Source of the DNA: PALSA-188 sp963720075
Lineage (GTDB): Bacteria; Acidobacteriota; Terriglobia; Terriglobales; Acidobacteriaceae
Direction: 5' to 3'
Assembly: GCA_963720075.1 (NCBI GenBank)
Contig: CAVREG010000006.1
Coordinates: 248,001 to 312,000, forward strand
DNA length: 64,000 bases
The first letter of the stretch is position 1. Each line of letters opens with the position of its first letter. The translations under genes and the position numbers were made by a program. This document shows positions 17,802 to 28,600 of the stretch, piece after piece. A model generated the notes under the pieces. It saw only the letters and a program-made list of their open reading frames with translations, was not told the origin of the DNA and searched no databases.

Positions 17802-18626
17802 ATGTTCGTTGATTCCCACGCACATCTCGACGGAGAACGTTACGACGCCGATCGCGAACAGGTGCTTGCCCGTGCGTGCGAAAGCGGCATAGAAACCATT
17901 CTCGCCATCGGAATCGGTACAGGTCCGGGCTCATTAGATTGCGCCATTCAGTTGGCGGCACTGCACGATTTTATTTACGCCACCGTCGGCATTCATCCTC
18001 ACGAAGCCGAACTCGCAAACGATGCGGATTTTTCGGAACTCGAACAACTAGCAAAGCGGCCGAAAGTAATTGCGTGGGGAGAAATCGGCCTGGATTATTA
18101 TTACGATCACTCGCCGAGAGACATCCAGCAACACGTGTTTCTCAAGCAACTCGAATTAGCCCGGGCCGCAAAGTTGCCGGTCATCATTCATTGCAGGCCG
18201 TCAGAGGGCAGCGAGAATGCCTGGGAAGAGTGCCTCAGTCTCTTACGGGATCATTGGTCTTCGAGTGGGTTCGGCGGGATACTGCACTGCTTTACGGGAA
18301 CTATCATCCATGCCAAACGGGCCCTCGACATGGGTTTTATGATTTCCTTCGCGGGCAATATTACCTTTCCCAAAGCGCAACAGATTCGCGACGCGGCAAA
18401 AGAAGTACCCCTGCAACGCATCCTGATTGAAACTGACTGCCCGTTCCTTGCGCCCGTTCCGCATAGGGGCAAACGGAACGAACCTGCATTCGTCACCGAG
18501 GTGGCGCGGCAATTGGGTGAAATACGCAGCCTCTCGACCGAAGATATTGGATCCCAAACGACGAGAAACTTCTATCAGTTCTTTTCTTTTGCGGATAGGC
18601 CTCAGTTCGCCGATCCCCGTATCTAA
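17802..18626 (+). CDS. tatD: TatD family metal-dependent DNase
   Basis: 274 residues. The metal ligands are visible in DSHAHLD (residues 4-10), in WGEIGLDYYYD (about 91-101), in IIHCRP near residue 128, in LHCFTG near residue 164 and in ETDCPFLAP (about 209-217). This is the TatD/YcfH amidohydrolase fold, with 3'-5' exonuclease activity in known members and roles in DNA repair and cell death. It follows metG, a frequent bacterial linkage. The last 15 residues (RPQFADPRI end) extend slightly beyond the usual end. Confidence 0.95.
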   Translation: MFVDSHAHLDGERYDADREQVLARACESGIETILAIGIGTGPGSLDCAIQLAALHDFIYATVGIHPHEAELANDADFSELEQLAKRPKVIAWGEIGLDYYYDHSPRDIQQHVFLKQLELARAAKLPVIIHCRPSEGSENAWEECLSLLRDHWSSSGFGGILHCFTGTIIHAKRALDMGFMISFAGNITFPKAQQIRDAAKEVPLQRILIETDCPFLAPVPHRGKRNEPAFVTEVARQLGEIRSLSTEDIGSQTTRNFYQFFSFADRPQFADPRI

Positions 18627-18746
18627 CAGACTAGCCTTAGTTTGCGAAGCATTGCGTGGAAATGGTCCAATCGCCAATCGCTTGACTGCCGCCCGCCTCC
18701 CAGATACAGTCAAATAGCGCGGTACCCCCAGCCGCCTAGAGGTTCT

Positions 18747-20057
18747 GTGGCTTTCAAACCTAGGCACTATCGTGGGAGATACCGGCTCCTTATTGGCCTC
18801 TTAGTTGGACTTCTCCAGTTTGCCGCTGTTACCCCTCGTCTCTTCGCACAGAATGCAGGTTTCGCTCCGCAAGCCAGGGTCGGTTTCCCGACTGGGGATC
18901 AATGGGAACCCGCCATTGCGGCAGATCAGTCTGGTCATGTTTACATCCTCTACCCACAGTACGGTCGTATCCCCGGGTGCGCTTCGTGTCCAAATCCGTC
19001 CATGGTGCTGGTAGTTAGCGAGGATGACGGCGTCACCTGGCAGCCTCCGCGCGAAATATCGCCTCCTCAATCGGGCGAATTCGACCCGCAAATCGTGATT
19101 GATCCTGTTGACCAGAGAACGGTATATGCAGCCTGGTTGCAGAATGACAAGAAAGAAACCGTTGTCGCGAAATCTTCCGATTTTGGACAAAGCTGGTCGG
19201 TCGCGATTGCCGACCATTCCAGCAACGAATCCGACAAGCCTGTTCTTGCGGTTCACGGCCAAGACATATATGTGGGATTCAGCCGCTCTCGAGAGATTTG
19301 GGTTGCGGCATCGCATGATGGCGGCCTGACTTTCAATGCGGCGAACGTAAACTCAGGCTCGCGCTTTGCCGAAGCTTTGGCCGGCGGAGCAACTGTTACT
19401 CCGGATGGCAACGTATTTGTCTCCTGGACAGGATACCCGCAGAATGACGGGCTGAATGGACGAGCGAATTTATATGTCAGTGAGTCGTCCGATGGAGGAA
19501 GTACCTGGAAGTCAACCCTCATGGACCTTTCCGGAGTTCCACCCGACTGTTCTGCTGCTCATTGCGAGCCGGGATACTTGGGGGCACAGATCACGATTGC
19601 CTCAGACATAACCGGCAAATTGTATGCGCTGTGGAATTCCGGCGAGGCGGACAAAGGCCCGGAACGAATTTATTTTTCTTTCTCGATAAATGAAGGCTCA
19701 AGCTGGGCTGAGAAGGCCGATGTTTCAGATGCTCCGGAAGGAGTAGAACATGCCTTTCCAGCATTGGTAGCCGGCGGACAAGGGGATGTGCGGATCGCGT
19801 GGATGGATTTGCGAAATGATCCCAATTGGAATACGTACTATAGAGAGTCTCCTAATGGCGGGCGCGCCTGGCGTGCACCAAAACAAATCTCCAGTTATGT
19901 TAAAGGCTATCGCTACATTCATGAGAACGGCTTCAGTTTCCCCTTCGGCGATTATTTTCAACTGGCCATTGACAGCAACGGTAGAACCCAGGCAGTTTGG
20001 GGCGAAGGCCAGAACTTTCTATCGCCCGGTTCAATCTGGTACAGCAACAAGCAGTAG
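18747..20057 (+). CDS. Exported BNR/sialidase-like repeat protein
   Basis: I take the GTG at 18747, with GAGG 4 bases upstream; an upstream TTG at 18642 would add an unlikely Pro/Arg-rich extension. The 436-residue protein starts with a basic segment and a hydrophobic signal or anchor (about 15-33, ending RLFAQN). It then has repeated Asp-box-like motifs: SEDDGVTWQPP, SSDFGQSWS, SHDGGLTFN, SSDGGSTWKS, SINEGSSWAE and SPNGGRAWR. These define a six-bladed beta-propeller of the sialidase/BNR type. Catalytic sialidase residues cannot be verified, so it may be a binding or other hydrolase propeller. It follows tatD in the same direction. Confidence 0.75.
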   Translation: MAFKPRHYRGRYRLLIGLLVGLLQFAAVTPRLFAQNAGFAPQARVGFPTGDQWEPAIAADQSGHVYILYPQYGRIPGCASCPNPSMVLVVSEDDGVTWQPPREISPPQSGEFDPQIVIDPVDQRTVYAAWLQNDKKETVVAKSSDFGQSWSVAIADHSSNESDKPVLAVHGQDIYVGFSRSREIWVAASHDGGLTFNAANVNSGSRFAEALAGGATVTPDGNVFVSWTGYPQNDGLNGRANLYVSESSDGGSTWKSTLMDLSGVPPDCSAAHCEPGYLGAQITIASDITGKLYALWNSGEADKGPERIYFSFSINEGSSWAEKADVSDAPEGVEHAFPALVAGGQGDVRIAWMDLRNDPNWNTYYRESPNGGRAWRAPKQISSYVKGYRYIHENGFSFPFGDYFQLAIDSNGRTQAVWGEGQNFLSPGSIWYSNKQ

Positions 20058-20084
20058 CTTTCTTGCTTGTAACATCTGCTTTAG

Positions 20085-21026
20085 CTAGCCCGTAATTAAT
20101 CCGCCGGTGAGTTCAGCCAGGCGTTCCACCTTGTGTTCAACACACCAACCCTTCAGCTCATTCACTAGTCTTTCCGTTGCGCGCGGATCCCAATAGCTGG
20201 CAGTTCCAATCTGTACAGCTGTAGCCCCAGCGAGCATGAACTCTATGACGTCTTTGGCGGTGGTGATGCCGCCAATCCCAATGATTGGGATCTTCACAGC
20301 TTTATAGGCGTCATACACCATTCGCAGAGCAATCGGCTTGATCGCGGGTCCCGAAAGTCCAGCGGTCACGTTCGCAATTCGCGGAGTTCGGGTTTCGGCA
20401 TCAATCGCCATTGCAATGAAGGTATTTACAAGGGAGATAGCGTCAGCGCCCGCTTCCTGCGCGACATGTGCCATTTGCGCAATGCTCGTCACATTGGGGG
20501 AGAGCTTCACAATTAAGGGCCGCTGCGAAACGCGTTTGCAAGAGCTAACCAATTCGTCCAGCGACCTGGGATCTCCTCCAAATTGAACTCCGCCGTGGGT
20601 CGTGTTGGGACACGAAACATTTAACTCGTAGGCCGAGATGCCTTCCCCTTCGTTCAGAATCTGGATGGTCTTCTCATAATCTGCGCGCGTGTAGCCGAAC
20701 ACATTGGCGAAAACGACGATATTCTTTATTTCGCGCAGTCGCGGCAGCTTCTCTTCAATGAATGCACGGGCTCCAATGTTTTGCAGGCCAATCGCGTTCA
20801 ACATGCCTGCCGCGGTCTCATACAGGCGCGGCGGCGGATTGCCTGCCATCGGTTCTTGCGATAACCCCTTGACTACGAAGCCGCCCAAACTGTCGAGCCG
20901 TAGAATATCTTCGAACTCAACACCGTAGCCGAAGGTTCCGCTGGCAGCGATCACGGGATTTTTAATCTGGACTCCCGCGAAGGCAACACCTAAGTCGGGA
21001 CGGCGATTAGTTTCGCGTGCACCCAT
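20085..21026 (-). CDS. pyrD: Dihydroorotate dehydrogenase, class 1B
   Basis: 313 residues. FMN/substrate motifs: NPVIAASGTFGYG (N-terminus), NAIGLQNIG, the catalytic Cys of ELNVSCPNT (about 136-144), VKLSPN, and GIGGITTAKDVIEFMLAGA near 250. The catalytic Cys (instead of Ser) is typical of class 1 enzymes; the overall sequence fits type 1B, which normally partners PyrK to use NAD. No pyrK is adjacent. Acts in cytoplasmic pyrimidine synthesis. The ATG overlaps by one base the stop of a small upstream frame. Confidence 0.95.
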   Translation of the reverse strand: MGARETNRRPDLGVAFAGVQIKNPVIAASGTFGYGVEFEDILRLDSLGGFVVKGLSQEPMAGNPPPRLYETAAGMLNAIGLQNIGARAFIEEKLPRLREIKNIVVFANVFGYTRADYEKTIQILNEGEGISAYELNVSCPNTTHGGVQFGGDPRSLDELVSSCKRVSQRPLIVKLSPNVTSIAQMAHVAQEAGADAISLVNTFIAMAIDAETRTPRIANVTAGLSGPAIKPIALRMVYDAYKAVKIPIIGIGGITTAKDVIEFMLAGATAVQIGTASYWDPRATERLVNELKGWCVEHKVERLAELTGGLITG

Positions 21027-21187
21027 CAGCGCTGTTCCCGCCGCAGAGATACAGAAATCGCGAAGCCAGTTCCAAGGAAGGCCAGAATCAACATGATTCC
21101 GTTATCTGTGAACAATCTCATTGGCTGGTAGTTTACAGCCGCCAGAACAGCGCGGGGAAAAAACATGGCAATCTTTGAGCGTCGCAT
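21026..21187 (-). CDS. Possible small membrane protein upstream of pyrD
   Basis: A 53-residue frame from an ATG at 21187 to a TGA that overlaps the pyrD ATG by one base, which could give translational coupling. The C-terminal half has one hydrophobic helix (GIMLILAFLGTGFAISVSL) followed by basic residues. The ribosome-binding site is weak and I recognise no homologue. It may be chance; the junction and the helix are the only support. Confidence 0.3.
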   Translation of the reverse strand: MRRSKIAMFFPRAVLAAVNYQPMRLFTDNGIMLILAFLGTGFAISVSLRREQR

Positions 21188-21271
21188 CGGGCTCAACCCA
21201 AACTCGCAGCGGCCGCCATCGTTTATCCTCGTGCACTCGGTACGGCTTTTTCTGTAGAGTAGTGAATTCCT

Positions 21272-22564
21272 ATGCTTGATCTGAATTTTGTACGTGACAA
21301 TTTGCCACTCGTCGAAGAGAAAATTCGCCAGCGAGGGATGAATCCATCTCAGGTACTGAAGGATTTCGGCCAAGTGGATGCCCAAAGGCGTCAGGCTATC
21401 TCTTCCGCCGAAACTTTGAAGGCGCACCGCAACCGTGTGTCTGAGGAAATCGCTTCATTAAAGAAGAACGGACAGGACGCCACGGAACTCATAGAGGAAA
21501 CCCGAAGTTTCAAGGAAGAAATCCAGCAACTTCAAAAGGCCGCCGAAGAATATGACGACCGTCTCCGCAAGGTTCTAGTCGGAATTCCCAATCTTCCCCA
21601 CGCGAGCGTTCCCGTTGGCCGGTCCGCAGAAGACAACGTTGAAGTTCGCCGTTGGGGATCGCCGCCCGAATTCGATTTTGTTCCTAAACCTCATTGGGAG
21701 ATCGGGGAGCAACTTGGGGTGCTCGACCTTGAGCGCGCAGTTAAGCTGACGGGCTCTCGCTTTGCGGTGTATTGGGATATGGGTGCCCGGTTGGAAAGAG
21801 CGCTGGCAAACTTCATGCTCGATCTGCATACTAAAGAGCACGGTTATACCGAAGTCCTGCCGCCATATCTAGTGAACTCCGATTCCATGTATGGAACCGG
21901 CCAACTGCCAAAATTCGCGTCAGACCTATTCCGCGTGCCCCATGGCGATAAAGACCTATGGTTGATTCCCACCGCCGAAGTCCCTGTCACCAATCTTTAC
22001 CGGGACGAAGTACTCGACTTCTCGCGGCTGCCGGTCTCGCTAACCGCGTACACTCCTTGCTTTCGGAGTGAAGCCGGTTCGTACGGGAAGGACGTCCGCG
22101 GCATCATTCGACAACATCAGTTTCAGAAAGTTGAACTGGTTAAGTTTTCGCACCCAGATGATTCTTACCAGCAATTGGAAACACTTACTCAAAACGCGGA
22201 AACAGTTCTGCAAAAGCTGGGGCTACACTATCGCGTGGTTTCTCTTTGCACCGGCGACATTGGGTTTTCCGCCGCCAAAACCTATGACATCGAAGTCTGG
22301 CTGCCCGGGCAAAAGGTTTTTCGCGAGATTTCTTCGTGTTCAAATTTTGAAACTTTCCAGGCGCGGCGGGCTAATATTCGCTATCGGAGGGAGGGAAAGG
22401 GAAAAACTGAGTTTCTCCATACCCTGAACGGGAGCGCGCTTGCGGTGGGCCGGACGTGGCTGGCAATCCTTGAGAACTATCAGCGAGCTGATGGCAATGT
22501 TACAGTCCCAGAAGTTCTGCGCGGTGACATGGGAACGGACTTGATCTCTCGTAAGCAGTTCTGA
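21272..22564 (+). CDS. serS: Seryl-tRNA synthetase
   Basis: 430 residues, class II. An N-terminal coiled-coil arm binds tRNA-Ser (about 25-100, starting QRRQAISSAETLKAHRN). The catalytic domain has the TAEVPVTN motif, PCFRSEAGSYGKD (motif 2, near residue 268), EISSCSNFETFQARR, and motif 3 in LNGSALAVGRTWLAILENYQ. The length and ends are normal for the family. Divergent from pyrD. Confidence 0.97.
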   Translation: MLDLNFVRDNLPLVEEKIRQRGMNPSQVLKDFGQVDAQRRQAISSAETLKAHRNRVSEEIASLKKNGQDATELIEETRSFKEEIQQLQKAAEEYDDRLRKVLVGIPNLPHASVPVGRSAEDNVEVRRWGSPPEFDFVPKPHWEIGEQLGVLDLERAVKLTGSRFAVYWDMGARLERALANFMLDLHTKEHGYTEVLPPYLVNSDSMYGTGQLPKFASDLFRVPHGDKDLWLIPTAEVPVTNLYRDEVLDFSRLPVSLTAYTPCFRSEAGSYGKDVRGIIRQHQFQKVELVKFSHPDDSYQQLETLTQNAETVLQKLGLHYRVVSLCTGDIGFSAAKTYDIEVWLPGQKVFREISSCSNFETFQARRANIRYRREGKGKTEFLHTLNGSALAVGRTWLAILENYQRADGNVTVPEVLRGDMGTDLISRKQF

Positions 22565-22696
22565 CAATCCATTCAATGGCATGTACTCTCAGCAACTGAC
22601 TCCACATTGCAAGAACAAAGAACAGTAACTAGACTTGCACAGGACCGGGGCACGAAAGACGATACCAGCGCTACCCTCCGTCGCACCCACCTTTCT

Positions 22697-23068
22697 ATGA
22701 TTGGAATCTGGCGCACTCTTCGCGATTACATTCTTTGGTCTTACGAGCGTGGCACGATCCAATATGACGTTATGGTGACGTTGATTTTGCTTTTTATATT
22801 TCTTTCCCCCTATTGGATCAATTTCAAAGACAAACCAGTGCAGCGGAGTCCGCATCGTACCGAGGTGGTTGTTGTTGCCGACGGGCAGGCTGGACTGATT
22901 TTTCAGATTGACGGCTCGGAAGTTCAAGGTAGGGACGACGGCGAGGTGAAAGCAGAATTGTCGCGAATCATCGAGCCGATATCGGGCAAGGTTGCGATTA
23001 CAAAATATGAACGCCAACGCGTCGGACATGGTGTCGAGTACAAGGTTTGGGCACATAAACAACAATAA
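22697..23068 (+). CDS. Single-pass membrane protein of unknown function
   Basis: From the ATG at 22697 the product has 123 residues: a short cytoplasmic N-terminus with IWRTLRDYILWSYERG, one transmembrane helix (about 26-43, MVTLILLFIFLSPYWI), and an exported domain of about 75 residues with alternating beta-type sequence. The N-in, single-helix, small periplasmic domain layout recalls ExbD/TolR but no diagnostic motif is present. A LolA-like gene follows 37 bases later in the same direction, so a shared envelope function is plausible. Confidence 0.65.
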   Translation: MIGIWRTLRDYILWSYERGTIQYDVMVTLILLFIFLSPYWINFKDKPVQRSPHRTEVVVVADGQAGLIFQIDGSEVQGRDDGEVKAELSRIIEPISGKVAITKYERQRVGHGVEYKVWAHKQQ

Positions 23069-23105
23069 GCGCCAGATTTGCGGGATCTAGACGAGGGTAT
23101 TGAGT

Positions 23106-23840
23106 ATGGAATCTCGAACTGCACTTTGCGTGCTGGCTGTTGCGCTGTTGTGGTTGACGGGGCCTGTTTCCGCACAGCAGCCCGCGGCGTCGCAGTCTAG
23201 TGAACTACAGGGTGTCTTTGCCCGTTTGGATAAAGCAGCACTCGAATTTCGCTCCGCCGAAGCTAGTTTCGAGTGGGATCAGTACACAAAAGCGGTTGAC
23301 GAAATGGACAAGCAACAGGGGAAAGTATATTTTCGCAAGGCGGGCGGGAAGGTGGAGATGTTCGCCCACGTCATTGCCCCCGCCGACGCCCCAGAAAATT
23401 CCGCAGCGTCCGCCGCAGAAAAATTTGTACTGTTTAGCGGGGGGAAAGTTCAACTTTTTCAGCCAAGCGCCGATCACCTCGATATTTACGGTACTGGCAA
23501 AAGCAATGAGGCCGTTGAAAGCTTTCTGGTTTTGGGCTTCGGCGGTTCGTCGCGGGATATGCTCAAGTTGTTCGATGTCGCTTACGGCGGACGCGAAAAG
23601 GTAGACGGCGCCGATACCGACAGGCTGGAACTAACTCCGAAAGCGGAGAAGATTAAGAGCATGTTCAGTCAGATTGAACTATGGATTGACTCCCGGGGAA
23701 TATCAATCCAGCAAAAGCTCATTACTCCAGAAGGCGATTACCGTCTCAATAAGTATTCCGATATTGTTTTGAACCAGAAGATTCCTGATAGCGTTTTTAA
23801 ACTAAAGACGACCAGCAAAACGACGGTTGAGAGCCACTGA
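23106..23840 (+). CDS. LolA-like outer-membrane lipoprotein carrier/sorting protein
   Basis: 244 residues from the ATG at 23106 (GAGGG 8 bases upstream; a TTG at 23100 is also possible). A signal peptide (about 1-24, ending GPVSAQQ) precedes a mature domain with the beta-sheet-rich LolA/LolB-like pattern: the N-terminal helix LQGVFARLDKAALEFRSAEASF, then strands including QGKVYFRKAGGKVEMF, and the C-terminal IELWIDSRGISIQQKLITPEGD. Known relatives shuttle lipoproteins across the periplasm. The organism has another LolA-like gene at 39455, so the specific role is uncertain. Confidence 0.75.
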   Translation: MESRTALCVLAVALLWLTGPVSAQQPAASQSSELQGVFARLDKAALEFRSAEASFEWDQYTKAVDEMDKQQGKVYFRKAGGKVEMFAHVIAPADAPENSAASAAEKFVLFSGGKVQLFQPSADHLDIYGTGKSNEAVESFLVLGFGGSSRDMLKLFDVAYGGREKVDGADTDRLELTPKAEKIKSMFSQIELWIDSRGISIQQKLITPEGDYRLNKYSDIVLNQKIPDSVFKLKTTSKTTVESH

Positions 23841-23961
23841 CTATCAGAGTGATAAGATTTAGACTGAAAAAGCAAGAATGGAGCGTTATACTGCGAGACG
23901 AGTCCTCTGCGGTCGAACTTATAGCTGAAAAAGTCCGCCACTCCGCATAATTCGTTTTCCA

Positions 23962-24177
23962 ATGGCCAAGGTCTTCACGATTCCGGTTCCCCCCAAGATG
24001 GGACGCAAGCGCCGCGAGCGCAGTCCCGATCCTCGCTATGTGGATGGGCAGCGGTTGTTGGTGGAGGCGATGAAATACCTTGCCCAGTCCGATCCAGTCA
24101 GCAATCGTAGCGCGGTTGAATTACTTTCCGAACACGTGCGAACTCGCTTCAGAATGACCGATTCCCCTCTGAGCTAA
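23962..24177 (+). CDS. Short basic protein of unknown function
   Basis: 71 residues beginning MAKVFTIPVPPKMGRKRRERSPD, then a helical segment (YVDGQRLLVEAMKYLAQSD) and SAVELLSEHVRTRFRM. No membrane helix or signal peptide. Its composition is protein-like and its 3' end overlaps the convergent glycosyltransferase by 4 bases. I do not recognise it. Confidence 0.45.
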   Translation: MAKVFTIPVPPKMGRKRRERSPDPRYVDGQRLLVEAMKYLAQSDPVSNRSAVELLSEHVRTRFRMTDSPLS

Positions 24178-25658
24178 TTCGGGGAATTGCTGTTTGCTGT
24201 CTTCGCCCGAAATACAGCGGCTGCAAAGACAATTATTACCGGAAAACACTCGAGCGTATATCGGGGCTCAGGGTTCTCGAGTGTGCCAAGGAATAATGAT
24301 CGCACCACCACGAAGGTGACCAGCAGACCCGCGTATCTGAACGGTCCTTTGCGCAAGAATCCTGCTAGGCCCGTGCCCACATAGAAAATCCCGATCACAC
24401 CCAGTCCCACCGCCAGCGCTGACCACTTCGGGTCGTCGTCGAACTCCCACCATCTGCTGTCGGAAGGCAGCATTTCGGTGCGGGGCCGCAGCCACATATC
24501 TGCAATCCGCAATGCCGGGAGCCATACGTAATATCGCAAAGGGGAGCTGTGTATTCTTCGCGCTGCGAGCGCTGCAAACTCAGCGTCCAGTTCCGGGCTG
24601 ATCTCGAGGGCAGAATTGTATTGACCGAACAGTTGCAGCGTTTCTTTTCGCTGTGACAGGGAATCAAAAGCGCGATCCGGCAACTTCGTAGCATCTACTG
24701 CCTCGCCCGGAATCGGCCAATAAATCTCTTCCACGGACGCGTAGTCAGCAATCCATGTCTTCACCCAACGATTGAACCCCGTCGGAACGAACTCGCTCTC
24801 TTCGTTAGCGTAGCGGGGCGCCAACGGCTCGAAGCGGTTCAGAGTGTGCAAGTTTCGCAAGGTCCACGGAATGAGCGGCGCTAAGGACACTATTCCTACA
24901 ACAAGCGCCGCCCGCAACAAGTAACCAGCTCGCAATCTGTTTCGTAACCTATAGATCACTGCCCACGCAAAAAAGAATTCGATCGCGGCCAGCAGGATGC
25001 CGCCATCGGGTCGGAGCAATATTGCTGCGGCGGTGGCGAGCCCGCATCCTATCCAAGCTGCGGTACTTCGCGCGCCCTCAGATTCAAGTCCAGCTAATGC
25101 AAGATTCAAAGAGAGTGCGGTAAAGAAAATTTCCAGCGTTTCAGTAAGCGCGGTCGCAATGTAGTTGGCGGTGAAAGGACAAAGCGCGGCCAATAGAAAC
25201 GCGGCTTTTGACGCTTGTGAACCGATCACCCGTCGCGCCAGGTCTGCAATCAGAAAACAGGTGCCGACATCTACGACCATTTGCACAAGCAGTGCGGCTC
25301 GGTAGTGCTCCATCCCGAAGATTGCAAAAATAGCAGCGAGAAATGCGGGATATCCCGGCAGGCGGATGTAAGTCGGTAAAACCTCATTGGCGCAGGTGAT
25401 GCCATAGACCCCGTGCTGCAACCAATTCTTTGCGATATCTCCATAGATAAACGAATCCGTCGTGATGCTGGAAAATCGAAAAATGAAAACCAGCCGAAGA
25501 ACAATTGCGGCTACCGTTGTCGCAATGAAAAATTTCTTGGATTCACGAAGAATCTTAAGCACGATGGAATATAACCTTTTTGCAGGATTATCTGTTTCAA
25601 GTATGTCGGCAAACTCGAAGAAAGGCCACAGTCCATCGTTTGACCCCTCACGCCTCAC
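24174..25658 (-). CDS. GT39/ArnT-type membrane glycosyltransferase
   Basis: 494 residues with about 10-12 predicted transmembrane helices. The first extracytoplasmic loop (RFSSITTDSFIYGDIAKNW) holds the acidic residues typical of the PMT/ArnT GT-C fold, which use lipid-linked sugars. The soluble C-terminal loop is between about residues 290 and 400. The first start is a GTG at 25658; a GTG at 25562 (residue 33, just before LKILRESKKFF and the first helix) is an attractive alternative. It is divergent from the large GH18-like/NodB/GT2 fusion 23 bases away, suggesting a shared promoter region and a common role in surface glycans. Confidence 0.8.
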   Translation of the reverse strand: MRREGSNDGLWPFFEFADILETDNPAKRLYSIVLKILRESKKFFIATTVAAIVLRLVFIFRFSSITTDSFIYGDIAKNWLQHGVYGITCANEVLPTYIRLPGYPAFLAAIFAIFGMEHYRAALLVQMVVDVGTCFLIADLARRVIGSQASKAAFLLAALCPFTANYIATALTETLEIFFTALSLNLALAGLESEGARSTAAWIGCGLATAAAILLRPDGGILLAAIEFFFAWAVIYRLRNRLRAGYLLRAALVVGIVSLAPLIPWTLRNLHTLNRFEPLAPRYANEESEFVPTGFNRWVKTWIADYASVEEIYWPIPGEAVDATKLPDRAFDSLSQRKETLQLFGQYNSALEISPELDAEFAALAARRIHSSPLRYYVWLPALRIADMWLRPRTEMLPSDSRWWEFDDDPKWSALAVGLGVIGIFYVGTGLAGFLRKGPFRYAGLLVTFVVVRSLFLGTLENPEPRYTLECFPVIIVFAAAVFRAKTANSNSPN

Positions 25659-25681
25659 AGCTTAGGATGGGATTGGTTTAA

Positions 25682-28600
25682 ATGGCCGAATCTGTCTTCT
25701 ACGATCCTCGACAAGCGCGGTGGAAGCGCCTGAGAAGTGTCTTTGACGTGCTGGGCGTGGCTTTCACGCTGCTGGTAATTTTCTTCGTTTACAGCACATT
25801 GCAGGGACAGCCATTGCCGCAACTTCTATTGCAATTTGAGAAGAAGCCTTATCATGCTTTGAAGTACAACGAGAGAGAGAAAGCGAAGGAGCGGCGCCGG
25901 TTAGCATTCAAGAGAGGACATTTAAAGCCTGGAACTCGCGCCTCACAAATCGAATTAAATGCCGGGCAGAGCGTCCGTGCAGCTTTTTACGTCTCTTGGG
26001 ATGCCGCCAGCTACTCATCGCTGCGAGAGTATGCACGCCAGATAGATATTCTTTACCCCGAATGGCTACACGTTCTCACTCCCGACGGTCATTTGCAAGG
26101 GGTGGACCCTCAAACCAATAAGTTCTTCGATCTTATACAAGGTTCCTCCATCCATCCGGTTGATGCCAAAGTTATGTCGTTCCTGAAGTCGGAAGACACG
26201 GGAACAGAGGTTTACCCACTCGTTAACAACTTCGACGGTCGTGATTGGGTTGATATAAGTGCATTCTTGAACGATCCACAGGCTCGTGCCCGCTTCCGGC
26301 AACAGGTTGATACTTTCCTTGCGAGCGACAAATACCGCGGTCTGATGGTTGATTTTGAAACCTTCCCCAGAAAAGGACAACCGGGCTTTCTTGCCCTTCT
26401 CAATGAGCTGTCTTCCGACCTGCACGGCAAAGGGATGAAGCTTTACGTCAGCGTGCCGTCAAAAAATGATGAATGGAATTATCCGGCTGTCGCCGCCGCG
26501 GCGGACGGCGTGGTTCTCATGAATTACGACGAGCACTATCCATCGCCCGGCACCGCCGGCCCAGTTGCGTCTCAGGACTGGTTCGTCGGAAACCTTCAAG
26601 CTGCCGCGAAAAAGGTCCCCAGGAACAAGTTAATCTGTGCGATAGCAAATTACGGATACGACTGGGTGCACAAGCCAAAGAATGGCAAGTTGCCGCCAGG
26701 AGTAAAGGACTTCAACGTAACCGTTCAGGATGCCTGGCTGACAGCAAGGGATTCCGAAGAAGATGTGGACTTTGACGGCGACAGCCTGAACCCTCATATC
26801 AGTTATCTCGACGATAACAACTTGCAACATGATGTGTGGTTTCTTGACGCGGCCACTGCTCTAAATCAGATGCGAGCAGCACAAAGCCTGGGCATAGAAA
26901 CTTTTGCTCTTTGGCGATTAGGATCGGAAGACCGCACGCTTTGGCGAATATGGGATTCTCCCGAAGATCCAACTTCAGCGGACAAATTAAGGGATGTGCC
27001 CCCCGGACAAGACGTGGATATGGAAGGTACCGGCGAGATCCTCAAGATTGAGGCGCGCCCCAGCAATGGAAAACGTTCCATCAAACTAGATTCGTCTGGC
27101 CAGATCATAGATGAGACTTTTGATCCGTTGCCCGAGCCGTATCGGGTCGCGCGCTACGGCGCAAGCGCTAACGAAGTCGCTCTGACTTTTGACGACGGCC
27201 CCGATCCTCAATGGACGCCCAAGATACTTGACGTCCTGAAAAAGAAGAACGCAACGGCAACATTCTTTCTGATCGGACTTGAGGCTGAGAATAATTCTGG
27301 GCTAGCGTCCCGCATCTTGCGTGAAGGACACGGGATTGGGAACCACACCTTCACTCACCCCGACATCAGTAACCTATCCGGTTATTACATGAAGCTGGAG
27401 GTAAACCTCACTGAGCAACTGTTTGCCAGTCGTTTGGGCATAAGGACAATTCTTTTCCGGCCCCCATATTCCATTGATGCCGAGCCTGATACCGAAGACC
27501 AGGTTCGTCCGCTTGAGTTCACTCAAGACATGGGGTACATCACGGTCGGAGACAAGATTGACACCAACGATTGGCAGGGCCCATCGGCGGCTCAGATTGT
27601 GTCTGATGTCCTGGATCATCTTCCCCCGTGCGCTCCCACCGATTTGCGCTGCGGAAATATAGTCCTCATGCATGATGGCGGGGGCAACCGATCGCAAACC
27701 CTCCTGGCCTTGCCGAAAATCATTGATGGAATCCGGGCCAAGGGTTTGCAAATCGTGCCGGTCTATCAATTGATTGGCAAGACTCGGGCTGACGTCATGC
27801 CATCCATCTCCCCCAATGAACGCTGGGCGGCCACGGCAATCCGCATCGCCTTCTGGCTTTACGGAATCGTCAATCTAACGATTGTCTGGACTTTTTTTCT
27901 AGGGGATGTGCTGATGACTGGGCGGCTGTTATTTATTGGCACATTTGCGATTTTTGATCGTTTCAGGCAGCGAAAATATGGCTTTCCTGGAGAATCGGCC
28001 TCTTACGAACCTTCCGTAGCTGTCCTGGTACCGGCGTACAACGAAGGGAAGGTAATCGAACGGACAATCCGCGGAGTGCTTTCTTCGAACTATCCCAATT
28101 TCCGCGTGATTGTCATTGACGACGGTTCCACCGACGACACATTGGAAATCGCCCGCCATGCATTTGCATCCGAACAAGCGGCGGGCCGGGTACTCATCCT
28201 CACCAAGCCGAATTCAGGCAAAGCCGAGGCTCTTAATTTTGGCCTTCAGCATGTGGAGGATGAAATATTTCTGGGAATTGATGCGGATACAGTGATTGCC
28301 CCAAATGCGATCTCGCGCATGATCCCGCACTTCCTGAATCCGAAAGTGGGCGCAGTCGCCGGAAACGCGAAAGTTGGCAACAGAATCAATCTGTGGACGC
28401 GTTGGCAGGCGTTGGAATATATCACCAGCCAAAACTTCGAGCGTCGTGCGCTGAACGTTCTGGGGGCAGTCAGCGTCGTGCCCGGGGCAATCGGTGCCTG
28501 GCGAACCTCGGCCGTGCGTGAAGCCGGTGGCTATCATACTGATACCGTAGCTGAAGATGCTGACTTAACCATGGCCCTGTTGCGGCGCGGTTATCGCGTC